A DNA stretch of 9,824 nucleotides from JAAZHN01 sp964605575 (GTDB lineage: Bacteria; Bacillota_I; Bacilli_A; RF39; UBA660), in NCBI GenBank assembly GCA_964605575.1, contig CAZSDG010000034.1, forward strand, positions 1 through 9,824, in the 5' to 3' direction. Below, piece after piece: positions 1-7,336 of this stretch. Under the pieces are notes generated by a model. It was not told the DNA's origin and made no database searches. It was given only the letters and a program-made list of their open reading frames with translations. Each line of letters starts with the position of its first letter. Position 1 is the first letter of the stretch. A program made the position numbers and the translations under genes.

Positions 1-440
1 CTTTCAGTTTTTATATCACAAAAAGAACCGACCAAATCAGAACAATTAAATATTCTAATAGCCTCAACTCGATGAGCCATTGATATATTAGCTAAATTAG
101 CAATTAAAATTGATACTCTGCTTTTTTCATGGCTACTACCTCTATCTATATCAGTTAAATTTTGTTTGTTTATACAACCAACTGTTGAATCAACACTAGT
201 TGGATTAACTCCATAAAATGTTTGTTTATTTACACTATCAATAAAATTATTTGCTAATGGTGAGATGCTTACTTTATCAAAATTTAATGTACTACATAAA
301 TAATTTTTAGCATATTCATTATTATTTTGTGCGAGAACAACTGATTGATCTGCACTATTGTTATCTAAACCAATTACAAATCCCAAGCCAACAAACGTAA
401 TTATTAGTATAGTAAAGCTGATAATGATTTTTTTGTTCAT
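1..440 (-). CDS. Partial secreted or membrane-anchored protein of unknown function (N-terminal 146 residues)
   Basis: This reading frame begins at ATG 440-438 and stays open to the window edge, so the C-terminus is missing. I read it directly; it starts MNKKIIISFTILIITFVG. A Lys-rich N-terminus and a hydrophobic stretch at about residues 5-24 indicate a signal peptide or signal anchor. There is no lipobox Cys. The mature part is polar, with Cys at about 49, 89, 133 and 141, and no family that I recognise. The start is well supported: a strong Shine-Dalgarno (AAAGGAG, 451-457) lies 10 nt upstream inside the end of the preceding gene, and ATG overlaps that gene's TGA stop as ATGA (437-440). The overlap implies translational coupling and a shared transcript with the 213-residue membrane protein, so a joint envelope role is plausible but inferred. 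Confidence 0.75.
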   Translation of the reverse strand, partial: MNKKIIISFTILIITFVGLGFVIGLDNNSADQSVVLAQNNNEYAKNYLCSTLNFDKVSISPLANNFIDSVNKQTFYGVNPTSVDSTVGCINKQNLTDIDRGSSHEKSRVSILIANLANISMAHRVEAIRIFNCSDLVGSFCDIKTE

Positions 441-1078
441 AAATTTTTATCTCCTTTAATTCGTTTAATATAGATAAATGTACCTATTACTACAACTAGT
501 AAAATTACTCCACCAGAAATTAAATAATAATTAATCTCAAGTTTATCATTAGTGGTTCCCTGCTTAGAAGATGTCTGATCTATTGTTGTCATAGATTTTT
601 TAGAAGCTTCAGCATAACTCTTATTTTCACTTGTATAAAGTAATTTTTGACAACCACTTTTACTAGGGTTTTCTTTACAATACTCTGTATTAACAAGTTC
701 ATTATATCTAGGCAGGACAACTTCTACTTCTTTTATTATTCCAGGAACACAGTTTTGATCTAATGCAAATATTTGAAAATTCGCTTTTTTTATATAATCG
801 ATACCATATACTTTTTCGATATGGGTGGTTTTTTCCCCAAAGGCTGTAATATTGAAATTTGGAATATCTCTACTACTAACACCTATTTCTTTATTTAAAT
901 TGGAAAAAATTAAATCAAAATAATAGTAGTTTTCTTCTACTAAAGTGTAATTTATTTTTATTCTTTCAGCTAAAGCCCGAACATCATATTCCTTACACTC
1001 GGCGATTACGTCCAGTTTAGCAAATGAGAATATCGCAATTATAAACATTATAATATTTAACACTCTTATCTTCACCAC
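437..1078 (-). CDS. Type I membrane protein with extracytoplasmic beta-rich domain, function unknown
   Basis: The product has 213 residues if read from GTG 1078. A signal peptide spans about residues 1-26 (Lys/Arg, then a hydrophobic run ending near DVIAEC). The exterior domain is about residues 28-180, with Cys at 28, 110, 134 and 143. Its strand-like runs (INYTLVEENYYYFDLIF, KEVEVVLPRYN) suggest an Ig-like fold. A Ser/Thr/Lys-rich stalk at about 150-180 leads to one transmembrane helix (about 183-204) and a basic tail (KRIKGDKNL), giving an N-out, C-in topology. No family is recognised. The start is uncertain: GTG 1078 or GTG 1075 keep the basic n-region but have no clear Shine-Dalgarno, whereas GTG 1063 sits 8 nt after a GGTGA element. 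The gene is first in an operon with the downstream secreted protein and is transcribed from an extended -10 promoter close upstream. It stops at TGA 439-437. Confidence 0.75.
   Translation of the reverse strand: MVKIRVLNIIMFIIAIFSFAKLDVIAECKEYDVRALAERIKINYTLVEENYYYFDLIFSNLNKEIGVSSRDIPNFNITAFGEKTTHIEKVYGIDYIKKANFQIFALDQNCVPGIIKEVEVVLPRYNELVNTEYCKENPSKSGCQKLLYTSENKSYAEASKKSMTTIDQTSSKQGTTNDKLEINYYLISGGVILLVVVIGTFIYIKRIKGDKNL
451..457 (-). promoter_or_regulatory. Shine-Dalgarno (AAAGGAG) for the partial secreted protein
   Basis: On the minus strand AAAGGAG lies 10 nt before ATG 440-438, within the last codons of the upstream gene. It fixes the start of the partial gene. It also shows that this gene has its own ribosome entry in addition to possible coupling through the ATGA overlap. 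Confidence 0.7.
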
Positions 1079-1092
1079 TACTTATATATTTC

Positions 1093-1121
1093 ATTATAGC
1101 AATTATTTATGTTGTAAACAA
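1093..1121 (-). promoter_or_regulatory. Leftward extended -10 promoter for the membrane-protein operon
   Basis: Read on the minus strand, TTGTTT (1121-1116) is followed after exactly 17 nt by a perfect TATAAT (1098-1093). The -10 box is preceded by TGC, giving an extended TGnTATAAT element. Transcription would start near 1086-1087, only about 8-24 nt before the candidate GTG starts of the 213-residue protein. The -35 box shares bases 1116-1117 with the -35 box of the rightward promoter. Confidence 0.65.
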
Positions 1122-1139
1122 GATTATTTTTGTTATAAT
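1112..1139 (+). promoter_or_regulatory. Rightward extended -10 promoter for the ABC transporter
   Basis: TTGTAA (1112-1117, 4 of 6 to consensus) is followed by a 16-nt spacer and a perfect TATAAT (1134-1139), preceded by TGT, again an extended -10. The start would be near 1146, leaving a leader of about 33 nt to ATG 1179. It runs divergently from, and overlaps the -35 of, the leftward promoter. Confidence 0.65.
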
Positions 1140-1159
1140 ATCATTGTCTATTGATATTA
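1136..1159. promoter_or_regulatory. Candidate operator: perfect 8-bp inverted repeat over -10 and +1 of the ABC gene
   Basis: TAATATCA (1136-1143) and TGATATTA (1152-1159) are exact reverse complements separated by 8 nt, making a 24-bp dyad with half-site centres 16 bp apart. It covers most of the rightward -10 box and the predicted start near 1146. The start falls between the arms, so an RNA hairpin is unlikely and a DNA-binding repressor site is the better reading. No regulator gene is visible in the window. AT-rich DNA yields chance palindromes, but arm length and position favour function. Confidence 0.45.
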
Positions 1160-1178
1160 ATTGGAACAGAAAGGAATT

Positions 1179-3290
1179 ATGTTACAATTAATTAACGTTT
1201 CTAAGAAACATCTTCAACAAATTATATTAGATAATATTAATTTAACTTTTAGTAAAAATGAAAAAGTCATGATAGTTGGTCCATCTGGCAGTGGAAAAAC
1301 AACTCTTTTAAACTTGATTTTTAAATTAGATAATCCAAATTCAGGAAACATATATTACAAAGGTCTAGATTTAAATAAAATTAATGATAATTATTATCAT
1401 ATTCAAATGGGTTATGTTTTACAAACCTATGAATTATTAGAAGAATTATCAGTGATAGAAAACATTAAATTAGCCAGTATTATTAGTAGAAAAAAAGCTT
1501 TTGCAGACATATTTGCCATTTTAAAAATTGTTGATTTAGAAAAAAAAGCTAATCAGCAAGTAAAAACTTTATCTGGCGGTGAAAAACAACGTGTAGCAAT
1601 TGCAAGGGCATTAATCAATAATCCTGATATTATTATTGCTGATGAGCCTACTGGTTCTTTAGATACTGCCTCAAGTAAAGAAATAATGGAATTGTTATCT
1701 AAATTATCCCAAGATAAACTACTTATCATGGTAACTCATAATGAATCTTTAGCTAATAAATATGGAACAAGAATCATTAGAATAAAAGATGGTAAAATAG
1801 AATCCGATTCTAATAAAAAAATAATAAATAATAATGAAATAATAAAAAATCAGAAAAAAAGAACAATAAAAATCCTTGATATCATTAAGATATCAATTAA
1901 AAACGTTATCAAAGAAAAAAAGAAATTTATTTTAACCTCATTAGCGACATCTCTGGGAATTTTGGGTTTAACTCTGGTCTTGTTGATTTCTGAAGCAGTT
2001 AAGAAAGAATTAACAAACATTGAAAGAAATAAAATTAGTTCTTTTCCCATTGTTATTCAAAACGGTTACCAAAAAACAAAAAATAATAGTAATTATACTT
2101 TTCCCAATAGTGACTCTTATGAACCAAAAAAAGAGAATAAAACTTTTTACTTAGATAATAATATTATCAATTATTTACGAGATATTGATCAAGAACTAAT
2201 AAGTGCCTCTAGCGAGAGGTTATTAAGCAATTATATAGTAATGAATAATAATTATGATTTCATTGACAATAGCAATCTTATTTCATTACCAACAATTGAT
2301 ATAAATAATCAATTTTTGAAAATTAATTTTGATTTATTAACAGGGTCTTTTCCCAAGAATAAAAGTGAATTAGTTTTAATTATTGATGGGAATAATCAAA
2401 TTTCTAAATCTTTATATGACCAGATTGGTAAAAAAAGCATAGGTAAAGAACTTAAATTAATTAACAATAATGCTTTTTTTATTAAAAAAAATAATAGCTA
2501 TAAAGTTAATGATAATCTTAAATTAACCTATAATCACAATGATAATATTGAATTGAAAATTGTTGGAATAATTAGGCCAAAATTAGATAATAGTCTCTAT
2601 CATGAAATATCTGGGATTGGGATAAGTGAAAATATTATTAAAGATTTAATTGAAATAAATAAAAATTCTAAAATAATTACAGAGCAAATTCATGCCAATC
2701 ATAACTTATTAACTGGAATAAAGAAAGATGATAACACACTATTAGAGTTATTTTATAATGAAATGCCTTTAGAAATCTCTTTGTTTCCTAAAGATTATTT
2801 ATCAAGAATGAAAACAATCGAATATCTAAATAATTACTCAAAAGAAATTATTTATCAAGATTTATCAGAAGAATTTATTTCAACAACAAAAGAAGTGTTT
2901 AGGACTATAACTATTGCTCTATTACTGTTTTCAATAATCGCGATTATTGTCATAATATTTATGATTGGAATATTAAACTATATTAAAACCTTAGAAAGAT
3001 CAAAGGAAATAGGTATTTACCGAATTTTAGGCGCTAGCAAAAAAGATATTATTCTTATACTGAATAATGAAAACGTTATTATTGGTATTGTCTCAGCATT
3101 AATTAGTCTTACTTTAGCAAATCTAATAGTTGGATACTTATTTTCTTCATTATTAGGTATTTCCCAAAATAATTTTAATTATAAAGTAGGCGTTTTAGTA
3201 TTATTAATTGGTGTTATAACCTGTTCAATTGGTGGTTTACTACCGATTGTAAAAAAAGTAAAAGAACCAATTATTAACAACATTAAATAA
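1179..3290 (+). CDS. ABC transporter, ATPase fused to MacB/FtsX-type permease
   Basis: The product has 703 residues from ATG 1179. The N-terminal ATPase (about 1-215) has Walker A GPSGSGKTT (34-42), Q-loop Gln82, signature LSGGEKQR (from 131), Walker B IIIADEPTGSLD with D155/E156, and switch His187 in MVTHNES. A Lys/Asn-rich linker leads to transmembrane helix 1 (about 250-273), a Cys-free exterior domain of about 300 residues, then helices near 584-606, 634-660 and 672-692. RSKEIGIYRILGASKKDI between helices 2 and 3 is typical of the FtsX/MacB permease family. The family forms dimers that couple ATP hydrolysis to mechanical work across the membrane, such as peptide export, antibiotic resistance or envelope remodelling; the substrate cannot be read here. 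An upstream in-frame TTG 1161 lacks a Shine-Dalgarno. ATG 1179 follows AAGGA, although the 3-nt spacing is short, and MLQLINVSKK fits family N-termini. Confidence 0.93.
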   Translation: MLQLINVSKKHLQQIILDNINLTFSKNEKVMIVGPSGSGKTTLLNLIFKLDNPNSGNIYYKGLDLNKINDNYYHIQMGYVLQTYELLEELSVIENIKLASIISRKKAFADIFAILKIVDLEKKANQQVKTLSGGEKQRVAIARALINNPDIIIADEPTGSLDTASSKEIMELLSKLSQDKLLIMVTHNESLANKYGTRIIRIKDGKIESDSNKKIINNNEIIKNQKKRTIKILDIIKISIKNVIKEKKKFILTSLATSLGILGLTLVLLISEAVKKELTNIERNKISSFPIVIQNGYQKTKNNSNYTFPNSDSYEPKKENKTFYLDNNIINYLRDIDQELISASSERLLSNYIVMNNNYDFIDNSNLISLPTIDINNQFLKINFDLLTGSFPKNKSELVLIIDGNNQISKSLYDQIGKKSIGKELKLINNNAFFIKKNNSYKVNDNLKLTYNHNDNIELKIVGIIRPKLDNSLYHEISGIGISENIIKDLIEINKNSKIITEQIHANHNLLTGIKKDDNTLLELFYNEMPLEISLFPKDYLSRMKTIEYLNNYSKEIIYQDLSEEFISTTKEVFRTITIALLLFSIIAIIVIIFMIGILNYIKTLERSKEIGIYRILGASKKDIILILNNENVIIGIVSALISLTLANLIVGYLFSSLLGISQNNFNYKVGVLVLLIGVITCSIGGLLPIVKKVKEPIINNIK

Positions 3291-3301
3291 ACATAAAATT
3301 T

Positions 3302-6300
3302 TTATTTGTTATTAACAAATTGTTTGGTTTCTTCACTATACTCTAACCAATTTAATCTTGCCTCATTAACGCTTGGACTGTTAAATTTTGTTAAAAACTC
3401 ACTTAGACAATGATTACCATCTTTATTACAAGTAAAGTTAAAATCAGAATAACTATTTGTCTTATTATAATTTCTTATCTCTCGTATTTCTTTACCGGAT
3501 AAAGTAATTGAATACATTGCTGGTTTTAAATATATTTCTTTACCGTCTTTAGCTATTCGCTCTATCGTTTGAACACCTTTTTCATCTGACCAATTTCTAC
3601 CTAATTCACGATGATCAAGTTTAATGTTATTTAAATCTATTTTTCTTGATAGTATTGCTGATGTTGGATCGTCTATTAATCCCGGTGTAAGTAGTTCACA
3701 AGTTCCATCATCTAGACAACCAATTGTATAGCAATAGTTTTTTGAGCAAAGAATTTCATTTTTAATAAAATAGTTACACTCATATTTATTACTTGAATTA
3801 TTCTTAATATATGTTTCTAATAAACGATTTTCAATTCCAACTCTACTTATTTCAAATGAATAAGAATACTTCCCAGCTCTTGTCCGAATATTAGTTGGGA
3901 ATGCATTCCCTAAATAGTTATATTGATTATTATTCTTAACTACTTGTGGTAGTTCTTCTTTTAAGACAACTATTCCATTAGGTTTTATTGTATATAATTC
4001 AACATTAGGGCCATAACTTAAAACTATCTTTGTTTCATTTTTTGCTAAATCATATGTTTCAAAAAAATGAGTGCTCATTTGAGCATTAACAAAATCAGTT
4101 AGATTGTCTATTGAGCTTGAAAGTTCTAATTTTAAAGATGGAACTTCAACTTTTAAAGTCGAACCTGTGCAATCTAAATCACTAGTACAATACTTTTTTT
4201 CTGTAGTTGGTATTAGTTCCATTTCTTTTACTACTAATTTAATATTATCGAAAATTTTCTGATTAATTCCATTATCAAGTGTCATATCACTATAATGGAA
4301 GTTTGAAATTTCAGGAAGATCTTTCTCTGTGTATATATTTTCATAGTTTAAACAGCTATTAAATTCTCCTAAAGCAGAATTAATTTTTGTTACTATCTTT
4401 TTATATTCTTTTTCTAAATCTGTTTTTTCTTTAGAATCTTCTGGTACAGAATGATACTGTTCTAAAATATCTAGGGCATCTTTATATAAACCATTATTAA
4501 TTTTTTTAAGATCTATTTTTGAAATGTTATCTTGCCCATATAAGTCCTTAGCTAGAGCCTTATTATCAATTACATATATACATGTTTTTGTTTGTTCAAT
4601 AAGTGGTAAATTTTCTAAATATTTTTCTTCTTTTTGATATGGTTTAAAAGAAAACTGACCACCTGATGGAATCGCATAATTACTCTTCACGTTATAACCA
4701 TAACCAGGGAAGTAATATTCTATGTCTTCTTTACAATAAACGCTACAATATTTATTGTTTTTGTAGTCACTTTCTTCAAAGGTAATATTTTGTTCATTAC
4801 TTCCATTAATTAGACAGGATAAATTATTCGCGGTTATTCCTTTTTCGTTTGCTTCATATATATACCCATCATCTGCTTCTGCTTGACAAATAGAATTTTT
4901 TACTAACGAATTACATTCCAATTTACTAGAATCTGTTTGACAAATACGATTATAAACAATACTCCCCATATTTATTAAGGCATCTTCTTTTTTACAACAC
5001 CCTCTATATTTATCAACATAAACATCGGGTTTTTCGGCGTATTTTTCTTTTAAAGAATCTGGTCCCTCAAAACATTTATCGCATACTTCACCATATATTT
5101 TTGAACCCATGCTTTCTTCTGCATTATCTTTTGAGCAACAGTTGGCTAAATCAATCGCGTTTGCGGCTGGATCTTTTTTGTATTGGTTTAATATAGATCT
5201 TTCGCCATCAAAACAAGTGGCACATATATTTAAATAATCTTCTTTTGTCATTTCATTAACTGCTGATTTTAATGGGCAGCATTTTTCGACGAATTCATCT
5301 TGTTTCATTTCTAGTTTATAATAATAATATAGTGAGTCTTTACCATTAAAACATGTTTTTTCATCGGTCTCGTCTCCAGGGTCATCTGGTTCAGGTGGCT
5401 CTGAAGACGAATCTGGGTCAACCATAAGTTCAATCAAACAATTTTCATCTTTACTTAGCTTTCCTTTGACGACTGTTTTTCCTGTTGTTTGATCATATTC
5501 AACAATTTCTGGACATTGATAGTTAGTAGTTTTAGTTTTATAACCAGTATCTGGGATAACATTATAAACAGTTTCTTTATCTGCAAGTGGTTTCATCGAA
5601 AATTCTTTTTTATTATCAACTGTTCCATTTTTTATTATAAAATTAAGCGAAAATTTTCCAGCTTTATCATTTTTAATAAATTCTAATGTGCACTCTAAAT
5701 CACTTGTGATTTTCTCAAATGCAACATTTACAGCTCTTTCAACACTATTTTTAATAATTTTAAAGCTTTTATAACCCTTATCATTTGCTTGAGAATTACC
5801 ATTTTTGTTACAAGTTAAAATTGCATCCTCTGCTTGGTAGCCTTTGTTAGCCTGAAAGTATGGAGCTATACCAAAACTATCACCATGTTTAATGTTATCA
5901 ATCTCATATAATTCTGGTAAACCATTTTTTACAGTTATTTTCAATTTATATGTACTTTGATCATTTTCTTTTAGTGTTAATTTACAATTATCACTAGTAT
6001 CTTTTGAAATAATTGTAAGATTTCCTCCAATATAGGTTATTTTAGTGCTTTTATCACAGACTACTGTGCCTTCATTGGCAATATAACTGTCTGATTCTGG
6101 CACTGTTTCAACTTGACGTTTACTTGTTGAGTTAGGGTCTACTGAATATTTTCTTTGTTTAGAGTCACCAATACCTCTGTAACTACCATTTGTTATATTA
6201 ATAGTAATTTGGATATTATTTTCTGCAGCGGTTTCATCAACATCAATTGGGTTGACGGTACAATATGCTTCAAAATAACTTGTATTTTCTTGAGGAATCA

Positions 6301-7315
6301 ATTCGATAATTCTAATATTATTTCTATAATTACTTGTTTTAAGCACTCCATCCGGAGTAATATTACACTCTACAGTTGCTGTATCTAATTTCGCTTTTTT
6401 ACCATCGGCAAAGTATAATGATTTAATACCTACACGGATACCCCATCTTTGAACATCAAATGGACCTTGACGCATATCAAGCTCCTCTTTTTCAGTTACA
6501 AGCTTCGCTCCATTTGCACCCGTAAAAATTACCTTTGGTTTTCCCATTGGAACTTCAGCTGTGTTTTTGCTCGAAAGTTTAACAGTACATTTTACATCGC
6601 TTTTAACACCAATTACATCAAGATTAATATCTTCTCCTAAATTAAAGAAAGACGTAGAAGAAAATTTTCCAGAACAAGACAAAGTACTAGGATCAATATA
6701 TCCTCGCTCGTCCTTTGAATCAACATCATCTAAAAAATGTTCTCCCCCTAAATTTAATCGATAAAATTTTTCTTTATATAAACTAGGTTCTTCACTTTCT
6801 GTTCTTTTTTCATAATAACTATTATAATCACCATCTGAGCCATTAAGAATAGTGACACTTACAACAAAACCTTTTTTTGTATCCTCTTCTTCTTTATCTA
6901 AATTTATTGTACATATTACATCTGATTCCATTCCTTCAATTGTAATTATTCTTTTATAATCAGTAACTCTTGGAAAGCCAGCATAAGCTTTATTTGAGAG
7001 ATCAATTGAATCATAGGTTCCACTACACGATATTTTAGCATTATATAATTCTGTGGATGTTGCTGTTTTTCCAACAGAATTTTTATATGAAGAAACAGAT
7101 ATTTTACTTATCAATTTACCTGTTGTATAACTTGGACTATAATCTACAATATATTCAACATTTGTTTTTTTGCTAGTAATTACAGTTGCCTTATATTTTG
7201 CTGAATTATAAGTCAACAGTTTTCCATAATCTATTTTTTTAGTATCATTAATTGGTATAGAGAAAAGAAACAAGGCAAATAATAAAAAAATAAAAATTAA
7301 ATTTCGTTGTTTCAA
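3302..7315 (-). CDS. Giant Cys-rich exported protein with six Cys-pair modules and three CC modules, function unknown
   Basis: The product has 1337 residues from TTG 7315. A basic N-terminus and a hydrophobic run at about 6-21 form a signal peptide or anchor. Residues 67-631 hold six beta-rich modules, each with one Cys pair; 632-652 is a Pro/acidic linker; 655-792 holds three 46-47-residue modules with CC and CxxC. The C-terminal half has motifs NKYCSVYCKEDIEY (about 851), IGCLDDGTCELLTPG (about 1198) and YSITLSGKEIREIRNYNK (about 1268). It has 40 Cys in all, an even number. I recognise no enzyme, LPxTG signal or C-terminal membrane helix. Module edges (VxIxNG, CTIxL) resemble bacterial surface beta-repeats. 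A frame-compatible GTG 7324 exists, but TTG 7315 is preferred because a near-consensus Shine-Dalgarno ends 5 nt before it. A surface or secreted adhesin-like role is inference. Confidence 0.85.
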   Translation of the reverse strand: MKQRNLIFIFLLFALFLFSIPINDTKKIDYGKLLTYNSAKYKATVITSKKTNVEYIVDYSPSYTTGKLISKISVSSYKNSVGKTATSTELYNAKISCSGTYDSIDLSNKAYAGFPRVTDYKRIITIEGMESDVICTINLDKEEEDTKKGFVVSVTILNGSDGDYNSYYEKRTESEEPSLYKEKFYRLNLGGEHFLDDVDSKDERGYIDPSTLSCSGKFSSTSFFNLGEDINLDVIGVKSDVKCTVKLSSKNTAEVPMGKPKVIFTGANGAKLVTEKEELDMRQGPFDVQRWGIRVGIKSLYFADGKKAKLDTATVECNITPDGVLKTSNYRNNIRIIELIPQENTSYFEAYCTVNPIDVDETAAENNIQITINITNGSYRGIGDSKQRKYSVDPNSTSKRQVETVPESDSYIANEGTVVCDKSTKITYIGGNLTIISKDTSDNCKLTLKENDQSTYKLKITVKNGLPELYEIDNIKHGDSFGIAPYFQANKGYQAEDAILTCNKNGNSQANDKGYKSFKIIKNSVERAVNVAFEKITSDLECTLEFIKNDKAGKFSLNFIIKNGTVDNKKEFSMKPLADKETVYNVIPDTGYKTKTTNYQCPEIVEYDQTTGKTVVKGKLSKDENCLIELMVDPDSSSEPPEPDDPGDETDEKTCFNGKDSLYYYYKLEMKQDEFVEKCCPLKSAVNEMTKEDYLNICATCFDGERSILNQYKKDPAANAIDLANCCSKDNAEESMGSKIYGEVCDKCFEGPDSLKEKYAEKPDVYVDKYRGCCKKEDALINMGSIVYNRICQTDSSKLECNSLVKNSICQAEADDGYIYEANEKGITANNLSCLINGSNEQNITFEESDYKNNKYCSVYCKEDIEYYFPGYGYNVKSNYAIPSGGQFSFKPYQKEEKYLENLPLIEQTKTCIYVIDNKALAKDLYGQDNISKIDLKKINNGLYKDALDILEQYHSVPEDSKEKTDLEKEYKKIVTKINSALGEFNSCLNYENIYTEKDLPEISNFHYSDMTLDNGINQKIFDNIKLVVKEMELIPTTEKKYCTSDLDCTGSTLKVEVPSLKLELSSSIDNLTDFVNAQMSTHFFETYDLAKNETKIVLSYGPNVELYTIKPNGIVVLKEELPQVVKNNNQYNYLGNAFPTNIRTRAGKYSYSFEISRVGIENRLLETYIKNNSSNKYECNYFIKNEILCSKNYCYTIGCLDDGTCELLTPGLIDDPTSAILSRKIDLNNIKLDHRELGRNWSDEKGVQTIERIAKDGKEIYLKPAMYSITLSGKEIREIRNYNKTNSYSDFNFTCNKDGNHCLSEFLTKFNSPSVNEARLNWLEYSEETKQFVNNK
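4940..5353 (-). repeat. Three tandem 46-47-residue Cys modules (protein level)
   Basis: Each module reads CFxGxxS[LI], a Tyr at position 12, then CC at position 25-26 or 26-27, an Ala five residues after the CC, a Met four residues later, Tyr, and a closing [IV]C. The CC-to-C spacing is exactly 17 residues in all three. Cys positions from TTG 7315 are 655, 679/680, 698; 701, 726/727, 745; 748, 773/774, 792. Adjacent modules join through CATC and CDKC, forming CxxC. After the third module comes CQTDSSKLEC, a degenerate continuation. I know no named family with this spacing. Confidence 0.8.
5423..7117 (-). repeat. Six tandem beta-rich modules with one Cys pair each (protein level)
   Basis: Within the 1337-residue protein (numbered from TTG 7315), Cys occur as 97/135, 214/243, 317/352, 420/444, 502/542 and 601/626. 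The second Cys of each pair lies in a similar strand: VICTINL, VKCTVKL, AYCTVNP, DNCKLTL, LECTLEF, ENCLIEL. The later modules begin with a VxIxNG-like strand: VTILNGS, VIFTGANG, INITNGS, ITVKNGL, FIIKNGT. Module length is about 80-105 residues. The modules are strongly diverged and there is no obvious DNA-level repeat. One disulfide per module is the natural reading but is inferred. Confidence 0.7.
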
Positions 7316-7320
7316 TATAT

Positions 7321-7331
7321 TCACCTACTTT
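7321..7331 (-). promoter_or_regulatory. Near-consensus Shine-Dalgarno that sets the start of the giant protein
   Basis: On the minus strand AAAGTAGGTGA differs at one base from AAAGGAGGTGA, the complement of the 16S rRNA 3' end. It ends 5 nt before TTG 7315-7313. The alternative GTG 7324 lies inside this element, so TTG 7315 is the likelier start. Confidence 0.6.
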
Positions 7332-7336
7332 ATAAA

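Noticed and set aside
437..440. Recoded TGA (Trp) as in Mycoplasma
   Set aside because: TGA here acts as a stop in a tidy ATGA overlap with a well-placed Shine-Dalgarno, and Trp codons checked in the giant protein are TGG.
1161..1178. TTG 1161 as the start of the ABC transporter
   Set aside because: There is no Shine-Dalgarno upstream, and the added six residues precede a normal family N-terminus at ATG 1179, which has AAGGA before it.
1850..2050. Minus-strand 66-codon reading frame inside the transporter gene
   Set aside because: It lies antisense to the ATPase-permease junction. Its hydrophobic translation is what the complement of a Lys/Ile-rich AT-rich sequence gives.
2206..2219. Hairpin CCTCT-AGCG-AGAGG in the transporter gene
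   Set aside because: It is short, has no T-run, lies in the middle of the coding sequence for the exterior domain, and has no regulatory context.
3291..3330. Possible terminator between the convergent transporter and giant-protein genes, including the palindrome ATTTGTTA-T-TAACAAAT at 3304-3320
   Set aside because: The arms are almost all A/T and mostly lie in the last codons and stop codon of the minus-strand gene, and no clean T-run follows on either strand. Readthrough or antisense overlap of the two 3' ends is just as likely.
5489..6764. Plus-strand reading frames of 63-77 codons opposite the giant protein gene
   Set aside because: They are antisense shadows of a well-supported coding region, with low-complexity Phe/Ile/Ser-rich translations and no support from context.
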